A stretch of 33,417 bases of DNA from JAVVSR01 sp964604875 (GCA_964604875.1 CAZSAC010000015.1:1-33417); one strand, 5' to 3'; positions 1 through 8,995 are shown, counted from the first letter of the stretch. A program made the numbers and translations. Notes: generated by a model not told the origin, from the letters alone.

Positions 1-697
1 AGGGGCAGTTTTTTACTTTGCAGTCAATACACCGCTCGGCGGAGTCCTTTGGCGCATTCTCGGGCGTAAAAAATTTTAAACTTCCGTATGAGCTGACGCT
101 TTCAAACTTTTTTCCTACCATCCAATAAAACAAATCGAAATCGTGACAGCATTTTGCAAAAATCATAGGGCTAGTTTGGTCTTCTCTGCGCCAATTTCCA
201 CGAACATAACTGTGCGCAAAGTGGAAATAACCGATGTTTTCACTATGGTTTATGTTGACCAAATCCCCGATAGAACCGCCGTCTATAAGTTCCTTAAGTT
301 TTTTATAATAAGGGTGATACCGCAAAACGTGGCAAACAACGATAATCACGCCCTTTTCCTCGGAATATTTAAGCAGTTTTTCGCACTCGGAAATATCTTT
401 GGAAACAGGCTTTTCAACAAGTATATATTTATATCCCGCGTCGATAGCCTGCATACAATGTCCATAGTGGTCATTATCCTGCGTCGCGATGATAATTGCG
501 TCGGAAAATTTTTCAAACGAAAAAAGCTCGTCAGCCGAATAAAACACCTTTTGAGCCTTAAACCGTCTGGCTGTGTTATCCGCGCGAAGTTTATTGAGGT
601 CGCTGACTGCAATAAGCTCCATATCCTTACAAACCGACTTCATCCATCTTAAATAACCATATCCTCTGGAACCAACTCCCAAACACGTAATTTTCAT
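1..697 (-). CDS. Gfo/Idh/MocA-family NAD(P)-dependent oxidoreductase (3' end cut by window edge)
   Basis: This frame is open from an ATG at 697 to the left edge, giving 232 residues of the N-terminal part. Residues 1-12 carry a Rossmann dinucleotide-binding GVGSRG loop; residues 95-99 read EKPVS, the family's conserved EKP motif, and CHDFDLFYWM near 183-193 matches the HD-x-D segment after the catalytic region. A cysteine cluster (CIDCKVKNCP, 223-232) lies at the edge; similar inserts occur in sugar-acting members. The ribosome site AGGGG sits 8 nt before the ATG. It starts 12 bp after the mreB-like gene and is probably the last gene of the ppx operon visible here. Substrate cannot be told; a sugar or inositol dehydrogenase is typical of the family. 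Confidence 0.88.
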   Translation of the reverse strand, partial: MKITCLGVGSRGYGYLRWMKSVCKDMELIAVSDLNKLRADNTARRFKAQKVFYSADELFSFEKFSDAIIIATQDNDHYGHCMQAIDAGYKYILVEKPVSKDISECEKLLKYSEEKGVIIVVCHVLRYHPYYKKLKELIDGGSIGDLVNINHSENIGYFHFAHSYVRGNWRREDQTSPMIFAKCCHDFDLFYWMVGKKFESVSSYGSLKFFTPENAPKDSAERCIDCKVKNCP

Positions 698-709
698 AAT
701 TTACCCCTA

Positions 710-1711
710 TTAATCCAATTTCATATTCAAAAGGCTTGAAAGCAGTTTGCTATCTTCCATCAACCTGCCTCCTCCTAATACTACGGCATTATCGTAATCT
801 CTTAAAGGTATGACGGGAATGCCCAATCCTCTGCTAATATACTCCGCTATACCAGGCAATTCCGAAGTGCCTCCCGACAAAAAAATCCCCTTCTTGACAA
901 TATCGTTAGCAAGCTCGGGCGGAGTCATACTAAGCACGTTTTCTATCACCTCTATAATACTGTCAATAGGCTTGGAAATTGCATTTTTTATATCCTTTGC
1001 CGACGCTTCCATACTTCTTGGAGTGCTGTCCAATATATCCCGCCCGTTCGTTTCTGTGGCGGATAAGTCGTTATCATATAAGCTTCCAATGTCGAGCTTC
1101 ATTTTTTCTGCGGTATACTCACCTATTTTTATGCCGTAATGTTCAACAAAATAATCAATAATCTTGCCGTTTAAAAGATTTCCGCCGATATTTACCGAGC
1201 AAGCGTACGCAATCCCCGTCCTAGATACGCTGGCAACCTCTGTAGTGCCACCGCCTATATCTACAAACAAGCCTCCCACGCTGTTGGTATAAGCAAGCAA
1301 AGCGAGAGGTGTTTCCACCAAAAGAACGTCTTTTATGCCACAGTTTAACATAACGGTTTCAATATCCCGTCTCTCAATTACCGTCAACCCGCACGAAATA
1401 AGCACAATCGCGCGCACTTGCGGTTTAATGAAGGTTTCAGGCAAAACCCTTTTAATAAGCGCCGATACCAGCAAGGTTGCCTCATCCATATTGACAATTA
1501 CGCCGTCTTGAATTGGAAATACAACCTGAGAAGTCCCTAAACTTGCTTTAACGCTTCTGTTTGCGGCGTTGCCAACTTCAACGGCTTCTTTCTTTCGTTT
1601 ATGATAATCGACAATCGCAACGGAGGCTTCATTTAGCACAATTCCCACTCCCCGTTGATATATCGTAATATTGCTAGACCCTAAATCTATTGCCAATTCT
1701 AAAGTTGCCAT
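710..1711 (-). CDS. MreB-like actin-fold protein (divergent)
   Basis: The 333-residue product has the actin/MreB ATP-binding elements: phosphate loop 1 DLGSSNITIY near residue 8, phosphate loop 2 DIGGGTTEVA near 150, and a C-terminal LSGGTSELPGI adenosine motif. MreB polymerises under the membrane and directs cell-wall synthesis. I start at 1711 because GGAGG lies 5 nt upstream and the sequence from MATLELAIDLG aligns with MreB; an in-frame start at 1780 would run far into maf. The start is 16 bp past the maf stop, echoing the common maf-radC-mreB order, but mreC and mreD are absent and the segment between the phosphate loops is divergent. It may be an MreB/Mbl paralogue rather than the main MreB. 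Family confident, exact role inferred. Confidence 0.85.
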   Translation of the reverse strand: MATLELAIDLGSSNITIYQRGVGIVLNEASVAIVDYHKRKKEAVEVGNAANRSVKASLGTSQVVFPIQDGVIVNMDEATLLVSALIKRVLPETFIKPQVRAIVLISCGLTVIERRDIETVMLNCGIKDVLLVETPLALLAYTNSVGGLFVDIGGGTTEVASVSRTGIAYACSVNIGGNLLNGKIIDYFVEHYGIKIGEYTAEKMKLDIGSLYDNDLSATETNGRDILDSTPRSMEASAKDIKNAISKPIDSIIEVIENVLSMTPPELANDIVKKGIFLSGGTSELPGIAEYISRGLGIPVIPLRDYDNAVVLGGGRLMEDSKLLSSLLNMKLD

Positions 1712-1727
1712 TTTTCCTCCGTTACTG

Positions 1728-2276
1728 TCAATATACAAACTTTTTGAGAACAAAAGCCAGCTTTTCCATAGGTAAACCAACTATATTTGTATAGCTCCCC
1801 GAAAAGCTTTGCACAACTACCTCGTCCTGTATGCCGTATGCGCCCGCCTTATCCAAAGGATTATTGTTTTGAATGTAGGCAAGAATTTGCTCATCTGAAA
1901 GCCTTTTGAGTTTAACGCCGGATTTGACATAAAAAGTTTCTTCCAGTCCGTTTGCCTTGACGCAAACTCCCGTATAAACAAAATGCGTTCTCCCGCTTAA
2001 TCGCTTAAGCATTTGAAACGCATCGTCACGGGATTTCGGCTTTAAAAAAAACCTTCCATCCATATATACTACGGTGTCTGCCCCAATAACAATGCCCTCT
2101 TGGCGACATTGCGTCGCTTTGGCTTTGGCGTTTTTCATTACTACGGCGGAGGGCTTAAAACCGTCCTCTATTTCCGGCGCATTAGTGGGGCAAACAACAA
2201 AATCTTTTACTATTTCACTCAGCAATTCCCGTCTTCTGGGAGACGCCGACGCTAAAATAATTTTAGAGGATTTCAA
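1728..2276 (-). CDS. maf: Maf-family nucleoside triphosphate pyrophosphatase
   Basis: The 182-residue protein carries all Maf hallmarks: N-terminal LASASPRRRELL, GADTVV near residue 66, LSGRTHFVYTGV near 94, PLDKAGAYGIQ near 140 and GSYTNIVGLPM near 160. Maf proteins hydrolyse non-canonical or modified nucleoside triphosphates (dTTP/UTP or modified pyrimidines) to monophosphates in the cytosol, as house-cleaning or in a septum-related role. The length is normal for the family. Its start overlaps the 3' end of the upstream ppx gene by 14 bp, so translation is probably coupled. The next gene is mreB-like, as in many Bacillota. Confidence 0.95.
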   Translation of the reverse strand: MKSSKIILASASPRRRELLSEIVKDFVVCPTNAPEIEDGFKPSAVVMKNAKAKATQCRQEGIVIGADTVVYMDGRFFLKPKSRDDAFQMLKRLSGRTHFVYTGVCVKANGLEETFYVKSGVKLKRLSDEQILAYIQNNNPLDKAGAYGIQDEVVVQSFSGSYTNIVGLPMEKLAFVLKKFVY

Positions 2277-3777
2277 GGTTTTTCATATATGCCCGCTTAA
2301 ACTCGCTTGCGCAAGTCAACGCGTCTTTTATTTCGAGCGAACAATCGCCCTCAGTTTCGGTTTTCATAATGACGCTATCGCCTAAAACGTCGCAGTTTAT
2401 ACCGGTGATTAATCCGCTTTGACTGCGGTCAAAGCTTTCCGCAATACGCAATATCACCGAAAGTTTGCGGATGGCGTCCACATCCTCGGCTGACAGCATA
2501 GAACGGTACTTTTGTAAATCCTGCTCCGAAAAATCACTCTTACGGTGCCCGCAAGCGACAAATGAAGCCAAAACCAAATCCTTGTGCGATATGCCGTAAA
2601 GGTTGCTGTTTAAAATGATATAACTGCTGTGTTTTTGGTGGTCGTAATATTTGATTCTCATACCGCTGTCGTGCAGTAGCGCGGCAACACGCAGAACCTT
2701 GACGTACATTCTTGGAAGCTTATGTAAAACTTTAAGCTGTTTGAAAAGCTGAAGGGTCAAGTTATAGACGTGTTCGGCGTGAGGAATATTCGCATCGAAA
2801 TAGTTCATCAATGTTTGAATGCTGTGTCCCAAAATATCCGATAACGGTTTTTCATTTGTGCTTGGAACGGCGTATCTAAACATCGCGCCTTCTCTTAAAC
2901 CGCAACCGCTGACGATGATATTATTGAACCCGACGTAATCGGCAACCGATTTGATAACCGCCAAAGCCGACGGGAAGATATCCGCGCGCCCACTGGATAA
3001 GCCCTTGATTTTTTGCGTGCGGTCAAGGTCCAAACTGCGAACAGTATCATATATCTGGTTAAATTCACCAATGGAAACGTGATAGTTGTGCATCATATCC
3101 AAGGGATATTTTTTGATGTTTCGGCTGATACGACCAAGGTTTCTAAAGCTTCCGCCAACCCCTACGAATTGCGCGTCGGGGTCAATCGATTTAAACCATT
3201 CGATTTTATCCAAATGCTCTTTGATAAAGCTTTCAATTTTTTTGGATTTTTCTTCGGGGGAGATATTGTCGTTTTTAAATAAATCCGTAAGTGTTACCGA
3301 GCCGAATTGCAAGGTTTCAGATGCCAAAATATTTTTACGGCTGTAATAGATAAACTGAGTGCTGCCACCGCCGATATCCATAATAAGCCCTTTTGGAACT
3401 TCCAAAGAATTTATAACGCCCTGATAAACCAAGCTTGCCTGCTCATCCTTAGATAATACCGTAAGTTTTATACCGCAAGATACGGCAACTTCATCTAAGA
3501 AGCTTTTCTGGTTTTTAGCGCGCCTAACAGCGGCTGTAGCATAGGCGTAGATTTTTTCAATTTTGTTGGCGTCGCAAAGGCGACGGAACATTTTTAAAGT
3601 TTTAATTGTTTGCGCGATGCGCTGGGGTTTTAAAAAGCCGTCCCAATCCATATCTTGAGCCAAACGTACGGATTCTTTAAGTTCGTCAAAGACGACAAAG
3701 TATCCACCCTCTAAGATATTGACTAAAACTAACCGAGCCGAATTCGACCCTAAATCGATGATAGCGATTTTTTCCAT
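2263..3777 (-). CDS. ppx: Ppx/GppA phosphatase with C-terminal HD domain
   Basis: The 504-residue protein has the exopolyphosphatase / guanosine pentaphosphate phosphohydrolase fold: IIDLGSNSARLVLV at residues 6-19, DIGGGST at 134-140 (second phosphate loop) and GVGGSFRNLGR near 206. The C-terminal third has an HD-type metal site (LLHD at 367-370) as in full-length Ppx/GppA proteins. Members degrade inorganic polyphosphate or convert pppGpp to ppGpp; the sequence alone does not decide between them. The start is supported by AAGGAAGAG just upstream. It is the first gene of the minus-strand operon and follows a clear promoter at 3840-3868. Confidence 0.93.
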   Translation of the reverse strand: MEKIAIIDLGSNSARLVLVNILEGGYFVVFDELKESVRLAQDMDWDGFLKPQRIAQTIKTLKMFRRLCDANKIEKIYAYATAAVRRAKNQKSFLDEVAVSCGIKLTVLSKDEQASLVYQGVINSLEVPKGLIMDIGGGSTQFIYYSRKNILASETLQFGSVTLTDLFKNDNISPEEKSKKIESFIKEHLDKIEWFKSIDPDAQFVGVGGSFRNLGRISRNIKKYPLDMMHNYHVSIGEFNQIYDTVRSLDLDRTQKIKGLSSGRADIFPSALAVIKSVADYVGFNNIIVSGCGLREGAMFRYAVPSTNEKPLSDILGHSIQTLMNYFDANIPHAEHVYNLTLQLFKQLKVLHKLPRMYVKVLRVAALLHDSGMRIKYYDHQKHSSYIILNSNLYGISHKDLVLASFVACGHRKSDFSEQDLQKYRSMLSAEDVDAIRKLSVILRIAESFDRSQSGLITGINCDVLGDSVIMKTETEGDCSLEIKDALTCASEFKRAYMKNLEIL

Positions 3778-3839
3778 TCTCTCTTCCTTAATATGTGCAA
3801 TTTTCGTATTGTAATATAAATTTATACGTGAGTATAGCT

Positions 3840-3868
3840 ATTATAGCATATAAAAAATGGTTTGTATA
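3840..3868 (-). promoter_or_regulatory. Sigma-A-like promoter of the ppx-maf-mreB-like operon
   Basis: On the minus strand a perfect TATAAT (3840-3845) is preceded, after a 17-bp spacer, by TATACA (3863-3868), a 4/6 match to TTGACA. Predicted transcription would start near 3833, leaving a leader of about 55 nt before the ppx start. The prediction is by eye. Confidence 0.55.
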
Positions 3869-3970
3869 GGGGGGTTTTGAATTTTCTTGTGCCTTTTTTT
3901 AACTTTTTTCGGGTTTTTCCATAAATATTTTGGCAAACCTCAGTTTATAATGGAAAAACAGCGGAAACAG

Positions 3971-4003
3971 AAAAAATAAAAATCCTCCGATTAAGGAGGA
4001 TTT
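3971..4003 (-). terminator. Rho-independent terminator after rnfB
   Basis: A 9-bp stem (AAATCCTCC, positions 3980-3988, with GGAGGATTT, 3995-4003) and 6-nt loop is followed on the minus strand by TTATTTTTT. It begins 9 nt after the rnfB stop and ends the rnfCDGEAB transcript. Confidence 0.9.
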
Positions 4004-4012
4004 GTTTTAAAT

Positions 4013-4807
4013 TTACTGTCTTTCGTCAGCCATCAATATACAATGCTGCGGACATTTATTTGCGCACTTACCGCACCCCGTGCATTTGGAATAATCAATA
4101 ACGGCTAAATTATCCACAATGGTTATTGCGCCGAATTCACAAACCTTGGCGCATAATCCGCAAGCGATACAGCCCTTTGAGCAAACTTCTCTGACTTCCT
4201 TGCCCTTTTTATGGTTGGAGCAAGCCACAAAAACTTTTGCCGAAGCGGGAATCCTTTTAATAATTTTTTTCGGGCACGCGGCGACACAAAGCCCACAGCC
4301 GATACATTTATCCTGATAAACCTCGCCATAGCCTTTCATATTTACTTCTACCGCGTGATTATTACAAGCGTCAACGCAACTACCCATACCAAGGCAACCC
4401 CAATCGCATTGTTTTCTTCCACCGGAAAGCAGTTCCATAGAACGGCAATCGCCATAACCCATATACTCGTATTTGTCTTTGGCGTTATTGCCACCACGAC
4501 AACAGACAACAACCTTTGTTGCCTCGCTTGTATTCGCAACCCCTAGAATTTGGGCAATTTCATCTTTATTTGCTTTGCTTGTAACGCTGCAATCACAGAC
4601 CTTTGCGCGTCCTTCTACAAGCGCGGTTGCAAAGCCGTCGCAGCCGGGATGACCGCACGCACCGCAGTTTGCGCCTGCTAGTTTTTCCAAAACCTTATCA
4701 ATACGCTCGTCACGCACAACTGCAAGTTTTTTTCCTAAGTAGGCAAGAGCGACAGCAAAAACCAAAGCCAAACTAAATAAAATCAAAGCCGGTAAAATTA
4801 TTTTCAT
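4013..4807 (-). CDS. rnfB: Rnf complex subunit B, polyferredoxin
   Basis: The 264-residue protein starts with one membrane helix (about 2-24), followed by the RnfB-specific cluster motif ANCGACGHPGCDGFA (46-60), and then ferredoxin-type [4Fe-4S] motifs: CIGCGLCVAACP (168-179), CIACGLCAKVC (213-223) and CTGCGKCANKCP (242-253), plus further cysteines at 121-148. RnfB is thought to be the entry point for electrons from reduced ferredoxin in the ion-pumping ferredoxin:NAD+ oxidoreductase. It is the last gene of the operon, 10 bp after rnfA. Having RnfB last is the usual order in clostridia and acetogens. Confidence 0.96.
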   Translation of the reverse strand: MKIILPALILFSLALVFAVALAYLGKKLAVVRDERIDKVLEKLAGANCGACGHPGCDGFATALVEGRAKVCDCSVTSKANKDEIAQILGVANTSEATKVVVCCRGGNNAKDKYEYMGYGDCRSMELLSGGRKQCDWGCLGMGSCVDACNNHAVEVNMKGYGEVYQDKCIGCGLCVAACPKKIIKRIPASAKVFVACSNHKKGKEVREVCSKGCIACGLCAKVCEFGAITIVDNLAVIDYSKCTGCGKCANKCPQHCILMADERQ

Positions 4808-4817
4808 ATCGCGCCTC

Positions 4818-5402
4818 CTATATAATTCCGCTGAACGCCACGAACGACATACTGATTATGGATGCCGCAATAAGCGTAATTGGAAAGCCCTTAAAGTTAT
4901 CGGGAATATCGCTATACGCCAGCTTCTCACGGACGCCCGCCATAAGCACAAGCGCAAGCGTAAAGCCGACACCGCTGAACGCGCCGTTTATGAGCGCTTC
5001 AAACATATTATAGTCATAAACGCCGTCGGTTTTGCCAACGTTAAGGATAGCGACACCCAAAACTGCGCAGTTTGTTGTAATCAAAGGCAAGTATACGCCT
5101 AAGGCGTTGTATAAGGACGGGCTGAATTTCTTTATAACGATTTCAACGCATTGCACCAAGGCGGCGATAATCAAAATAAAGGCTATAGTCCTAATATATT
5201 CCACGCCCCACTTAACCAAAAGCAGGTTGACCGCATATGTAATTGCAGAAGCAACGCTCATAACAAAGATAACCGCCATACCCATACCGAGAGCGCTGTC
5301 GGTTTTTTTGGAAACACCCAAAAACGGGCAAATTCCTAAAAACTGACTTAAAACAAAGTTATTAACAAAAACAGCGGCAATAATAATCATAAAAATATTC
5401 AT
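4818..5402 (-). CDS. rnfA: Rnf complex membrane subunit A
   Basis: This 194-residue protein is almost wholly hydrophobic with about six membrane helices. It has the RnfA/RsxA signature NNFVLSQFLGICPFLGVSKK at residues 14-33 and LGVYLPLITTNCAVLG near 142-157. RnfA and RnfE are paralogous, inverted membrane subunits that together hold an iron-sulfur site in the membrane. Its ATG overlaps the rnfE stop by one base (TAATG), indicating coupled translation and equal stoichiometry. Confidence 0.96.
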   Translation of the reverse strand: MNIFMIIIAAVFVNNFVLSQFLGICPFLGVSKKTDSALGMGMAVIFVMSVASAITYAVNLLLVKWGVEYIRTIAFILIIAALVQCVEIVIKKFSPSLYNALGVYLPLITTNCAVLGVAILNVGKTDGVYDYNMFEALINGAFSGVGFTLALVLMAGVREKLAYSDIPDNFKGFPITLIAASIISMSFVAFSGII

Positions 5403-6043
5403 TATTTGTCCTCCTTTGCAATAGGCGCGACGGCTTTATTCTTTTTGCGGATTTGAAGCCAGTTAAAAAACGCCATAACCGAACCAAACACAAGGAAACC
5501 GCCGGGAGCCATTGTCAAAATGCCCATCGGAATCGGGAATAGTGGAGTAAGCGTCCAATTAAAGAACACCAAGCTTCCTGTGCCGAGAATCTCTCTAATA
5601 GTGCCGATAAGCATTAATGCAAGCATAAAGCCGACGCCCATACCCAAACCGTCTAATGCGCTGTCCAAAACTTTATTCGAGCTTGCAAACGCCTCTGCGC
5701 GGGCAAGAATAATACAGTTAACAACAATCAACGGAATATATAAGCCCAAAATTTCATATACGTCTTCCAAATATCTTGCCAAAACCATATCGACAACCGT
5801 AACAAATGTTGCGATAATCAAAACGTAAGCGGGAATACGAACCTTATCCGGGATAACCTTTCTCAGCAAGGAAATCAAAGCGTTGCTGCAAACCAAAACG
5901 AAGGTCGTCGCCAAGCCCATATAAATGCCGTTCATCATAGCGGTGGTCAACGCCAAAACGGGACACGTACCTAAAACCAATCGGAAAATAGGATTGTTTT
6001 TAAATATACCGTTTGTAATAATTTGTCCTTTATTAGTTTTCAT
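5402..6043 (-). CDS. rnfE: Rnf complex membrane subunit E
   Basis: The 213-residue integral membrane protein has the RnfE pattern: NGIFKNNPIFRLVLGTCPVL near 12-31, GLYIPLIVVNCIILARAEAFA near 124-144, and a basic C-terminal tail. It is the partner of RnfA in the ion-translocating membrane core of ferredoxin:NAD+ oxidoreductase. Its start overlaps the rnfG stop by 4 bp (ATGA). Length and helix count are normal for the family. Confidence 0.96.
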   Translation of the reverse strand: MKTNKGQIITNGIFKNNPIFRLVLGTCPVLALTTAMMNGIYMGLATTFVLVCSNALISLLRKVIPDKVRIPAYVLIIATFVTVVDMVLARYLEDVYEILGLYIPLIVVNCIILARAEAFASSNKVLDSALDGLGMGVGFMLALMLIGTIREILGTGSLVFFNWTLTPLFPIPMGILTMAPGGFLVFGSVMAFFNWLQIRKKNKAVAPIAKEDK

Positions 6044-6606
6044 TTTCCACCTCCTACAAGCTTATTGTGGTAATATACGACAAGGTCCACGCTATTACAA
6101 ATTCCGTTAGAGGAAAGAGTTGCTCCGCCGATAGCGTCAATTTTTTCCTTTCCGTCGACTGCCGGTTGTTTAGTTGTATAAAAACCTTTAATAGTCGTAA
6201 CGTCAATGCCGTAATATTTGCTTAAATTATCGCTTGCCAAGGGTTTGGCGATAGTTTCGCCGGAGGCAGTTTTCAAAATATTTACAATTTTATTGTCTTC
6301 AATGGCAATCATAAGCTCCAGATTCTTTTTATAACCCTTAACGTTGGTGCTATAAATATAAATCTTTTTGCCCTGAACGTCGCACGTATCAACGCGCTTA
6401 ATACGCGCAGAAGTGTCCGAGGGTACGTCAATACCACTTACGTCAACCTCTTCAAAATTAGCTCCGTTTTCATAAACCTTTTTGAGGTTTCTTTCCAGCT
6501 TCTGTTCGTCCGATAAATAGGTGAAGTTATTTACCGTCCCTAAAAGGACGCCTGCAATAATCGCAATCAAGCTTAGTACGATGGCAGTCTTAATAATATC
6601 TTTCAT
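6040..6606 (-). CDS. rnfG: Rnf complex subunit G, covalent FMN protein
   Basis: The 188-residue protein has one N-terminal membrane helix (about 7-27) and an extracytoplasmic FMN-binding domain. Residues 157-166 read DAIGGATLSS, matching the site where FMN is joined by a phosphoester to the threonine (here T163). That attachment needs an ApbE-type flavin transferase, which is not encoded in this window. The start overlaps the rnfD stop by one base and the stop overlaps the rnfE start by 4 bp. Confidence 0.96.
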   Translation of the reverse strand: MKDIIKTAIVLSLIAIIAGVLLGTVNNFTYLSDEQKLERNLKKVYENGANFEEVDVSGIDVPSDTSARIKRVDTCDVQGKKIYIYSTNVKGYKKNLELMIAIEDNKIVNILKTASGETIAKPLASDNLSKYYGIDVTTIKGFYTTKQPAVDGKEKIDAIGGATLSSNGICNSVDLVVYYHNKLVGGGK

Positions 6607-7637
6607 TATGCCTGCGCCTCCTTTTTATCTTCTTTTTTGGGCTTAATAGGTTTTACATACCCAAAAGCGCGCGGTTTCAGATATTTATCCAGCAAAGGCG
6701 TAACGATATTCATAATTAAAATTGCAAAAGATACGCCCTCCGGCATTGTGCCGTATTTTCTGAATATAGCCGTCAAAAATCCGCAAGCTACGGCGTATAT
6801 GCAAACGCCAATCGCTGTGTTTGGCGACGACGAATAGTCGGTTGCCATAAAAATCGAACCCAACAATAAACCACCGCTGAAGATACCCAAAAAAGCAACG
6901 TCGACACTTTGATAAAAAATCAAGGTCATCAAAAAATAGGTTGCAATAAACAAGGTCGGAATTTTCCAATCGATAACTTTTTTAAACAGCAAATACGCTC
7001 CGCCAATCAACAACGCCAACGCAGAGACCTCGCCTGCGCAACCGCCGATGTTGCCTAAGAATAATTTGCTGAAGGAAAAGTTTGTAACGCCCGTTTTTAA
7101 TGAAGCTAAAGGCGTCGCTGTCGAAATTGCTTCAAGCTCCGCCGAATTGAAGCCTGCGGAAAAATATTTAAACATTTCCGAAAAGCCGTTTGTCAAATCT
7201 ATAGGAGCGACGTATTTAGTCATAGGAATCGTCCAAGCAAGCATAACGAATATACGCGCCGCTATAGCGGGGTTTGCAAAGTTTTTCCCTAGACCGCCAA
7301 AAAGCATTTTAACAACCATCGTGGCAAAAACACCGCCGATTATAGGTATGTATAAAACAACAACCGGAGGCAAATTCAAGCCAAGAATTAAGCCCGTCAC
7401 GACTGCGGATAAATCCCCCAACGTGGACGGACGCTTGCGCATCTTATTATATAAAAACTCTCCCAATAACGCGCCTCCGACAGAAAGCAGACATACTACC
7501 AACGGATAAAATCCGTAAAGCAATATAGCCGCAAGCAGAGCCGGCATTAAAGCGATAATAACATCGCTCATAATTTTTTTCGTAGTTCTGGCAGATGTTA
7601 TGTGGGGAGAGGTTGAAACAACAAAATTCCCGTGCAT
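6606..7637 (-). CDS. rnfD: Rnf complex membrane subunit D, covalent FMN protein
   Basis: The 343-residue membrane protein begins with the RnfD pattern VVSTSPHITS (6-15) and has about nine to ten hydrophobic segments. STATPL at 172-177 is the expected covalent FMN-threonine site (T175), and MATDYSSSPNT (264-274) is the other conserved RnfD motif. RnfD works with RnfG in the membrane electron path that drives Na+ or H+ export. The ATG shares one base with the rnfC stop (TAATG). The C-terminus is lysine-rich and cytoplasmic. Confidence 0.96.
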   Translation of the reverse strand: MHGNFVVSTSPHITSARTTKKIMSDVIIALMPALLAAILLYGFYPLVVCLLSVGGALLGEFLYNKMRKRPSTLGDLSAVVTGLILGLNLPPVVVLYIPIIGGVFATMVVKMLFGGLGKNFANPAIAARIFVMLAWTIPMTKYVAPIDLTNGFSEMFKYFSAGFNSAELEAISTATPLASLKTGVTNFSFSKLFLGNIGGCAGEVSALALLIGGAYLLFKKVIDWKIPTLFIATYFLMTLIFYQSVDVAFLGIFSGGLLLGSIFMATDYSSSPNTAIGVCIYAVACGFLTAIFRKYGTMPEGVSFAILIMNIVTPLLDKYLKPRAFGYVKPIKPKKEDKKEAQA

Positions 7638-8932
7638 TATTTAATCCCCCTTTCTCTTATCATTCGTTTACCTAATCTAATAGCCTGTGTCAACGGACGT
7701 TTTGCAGGACAATTATAGGCGCAACTTCCACATTCGATACAATTTAAAATCCCGGCGTCTTTTGCCGCTTGCGGATTATCTGCAAGCACCGCCGCCTCGA
7801 TTTTCATAGGCATTAAGTGCATAGGACAAACTTTTGCGCACCCTGCGCAGTTAATACATGGAGTTTGTTCAAGCACATTCACTTCTTCAGCAGTTAAAAA
7901 CAATAGGCTGGAACCGCCCTTTGCAGTAACGGCGTTTAGCGTCGGTTGAGCAAAGCCCATCATAGGTCCGCCGCTTATGACCTTAACATAAGGCACATAC
8001 GGTTCTCCGCCCTGCGTATATTTGTGAATGAAATCGTAGGATACGCCGTTTCTAACCCAGAAATTGCCCTTATTGTTTATACCACCGCCGGATACTGTCA
8101 TCGCGCGGCGATATAAAGGCTCGCCGTATTTGATGGCTCGGCAAGTGGAATAAGCCGTATGTACGTTATCCACTACAACGCCGATATCGGCAGGCAATCC
8201 GCCGCAGGGAACACGACGTCTGGTGATTGCGTATATAAGTTGTTTTTCCGCGCCTTGCGGATACTTCACTTTTAGAGGAATAACTTCAATACCGTCGGTT
8301 GCGGCTTTCGACAATTTTTCTATGGCGGCGGGTTTATTAAGCTCCACCCCGATATAAGCCTTTTCAACGCCTAAAGCCTTTTTCAAAAATTTGACGCCTA
8401 AAAGAAAATCTTCCGTTTCTTCCATCATTAGGCGATAGTCGCACGTGATATAAGGCTCACACTCGGCGGCGTTGATAATCAAATAGTCCACCTTGTTTTT
8501 GGGCATAAGTTTTACATGAGTCGGGAAAGTTGCTCCGCCCATACCAACGATGCCTGCTTCTGTAATTCTGGCAATGATTTCCTCTTTCGAAGGATTGTCA
8601 AGAACCGACAGATGTTCCGTCTCATACTTGCCGTCGTTTTCTATCACGACGTGGTTGCAAGCTCCGCCTGCGGGAGTAGGCAACATTTTGAAACCTTTTA
8701 CCGTCCCCGAAACAGAAGAAAAAATGTTGGCAGATACAAATCCGCCTGCCTTACCTACCATAGTACCCGCCTTAACCGAGTCCCCGACGTTTACCACGGG
8801 CTGGGACGGCGCGCCTATGTGCTGCGATAGCGGAATACACACAATATCAGGCGTGGGCATTTCGGCCAAAGGAAAGTCATTGGTCAATTTACACGCAGAC
8901 GGATGTACTCCTCGTTTAAAAGTATACTTCAA
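7637..8932 (-). CDS. rnfC: Rnf complex subunit C, NADH/FMN and Fe-S subunit (TTG start)
   Basis: The 431-residue soluble subunit carries the GMGGATFPTHVK nucleotide/FMN-binding loop at 130-141, NAAECEPYIT at 154-163, and two [4Fe-4S] motifs, CINCAGCAKVCP (359-370) and CIECGSCAYNCP (398-409). It is where NAD+ is reduced in the Rnf complex. The N-terminus MKYTFKRGVHPS matches family starts, but the codon is TTG; AAGGGGG lies about 10 nt upstream, somewhat far. It is first in the operon, so a weak start here would set the level of the whole coupled series. Confidence 0.95.
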   Translation of the reverse strand: MKYTFKRGVHPSACKLTNDFPLAEMPTPDIVCIPLSQHIGAPSQPVVNVGDSVKAGTMVGKAGGFVSANIFSSVSGTVKGFKMLPTPAGGACNHVVIENDGKYETEHLSVLDNPSKEEIIARITEAGIVGMGGATFPTHVKLMPKNKVDYLIINAAECEPYITCDYRLMMEETEDFLLGVKFLKKALGVEKAYIGVELNKPAAIEKLSKAATDGIEVIPLKVKYPQGAEKQLIYAITRRRVPCGGLPADIGVVVDNVHTAYSTCRAIKYGEPLYRRAMTVSGGGINNKGNFWVRNGVSYDFIHKYTQGGEPYVPYVKVISGGPMMGFAQPTLNAVTAKGGSSLLFLTAEEVNVLEQTPCINCAGCAKVCPMHLMPMKIEAAVLADNPQAAKDAGILNCIECGSCAYNCPAKRPLTQAIRLGKRMIRERGIK

Positions 8933-8966
8933 GGAAAATATACCCCCTTATTTAAATTCTTATACC

Positions 8967-8995
8967 ATAATAGCATAACATAAAATCATTGTAAA
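8967..8995 (-). promoter_or_regulatory. Promoter of the rnfCDGEAB operon
   Basis: On the minus strand TTTACA (8990-8995) and TATTAT (8967-8972) are separated by 17 bp, each a 5/6 match to consensus. The predicted start near 8960 leaves a leader of about 28 nt before the TTG of rnfC. No operator or riboswitch is visible. Confidence 0.6.

Noticed and set aside
143..652. A 169-codon plus-strand frame at the left edge
   Set aside because: It is antisense to the Gfo/Idh/MocA oxidoreductase, which has clear motifs and a ribosome site.
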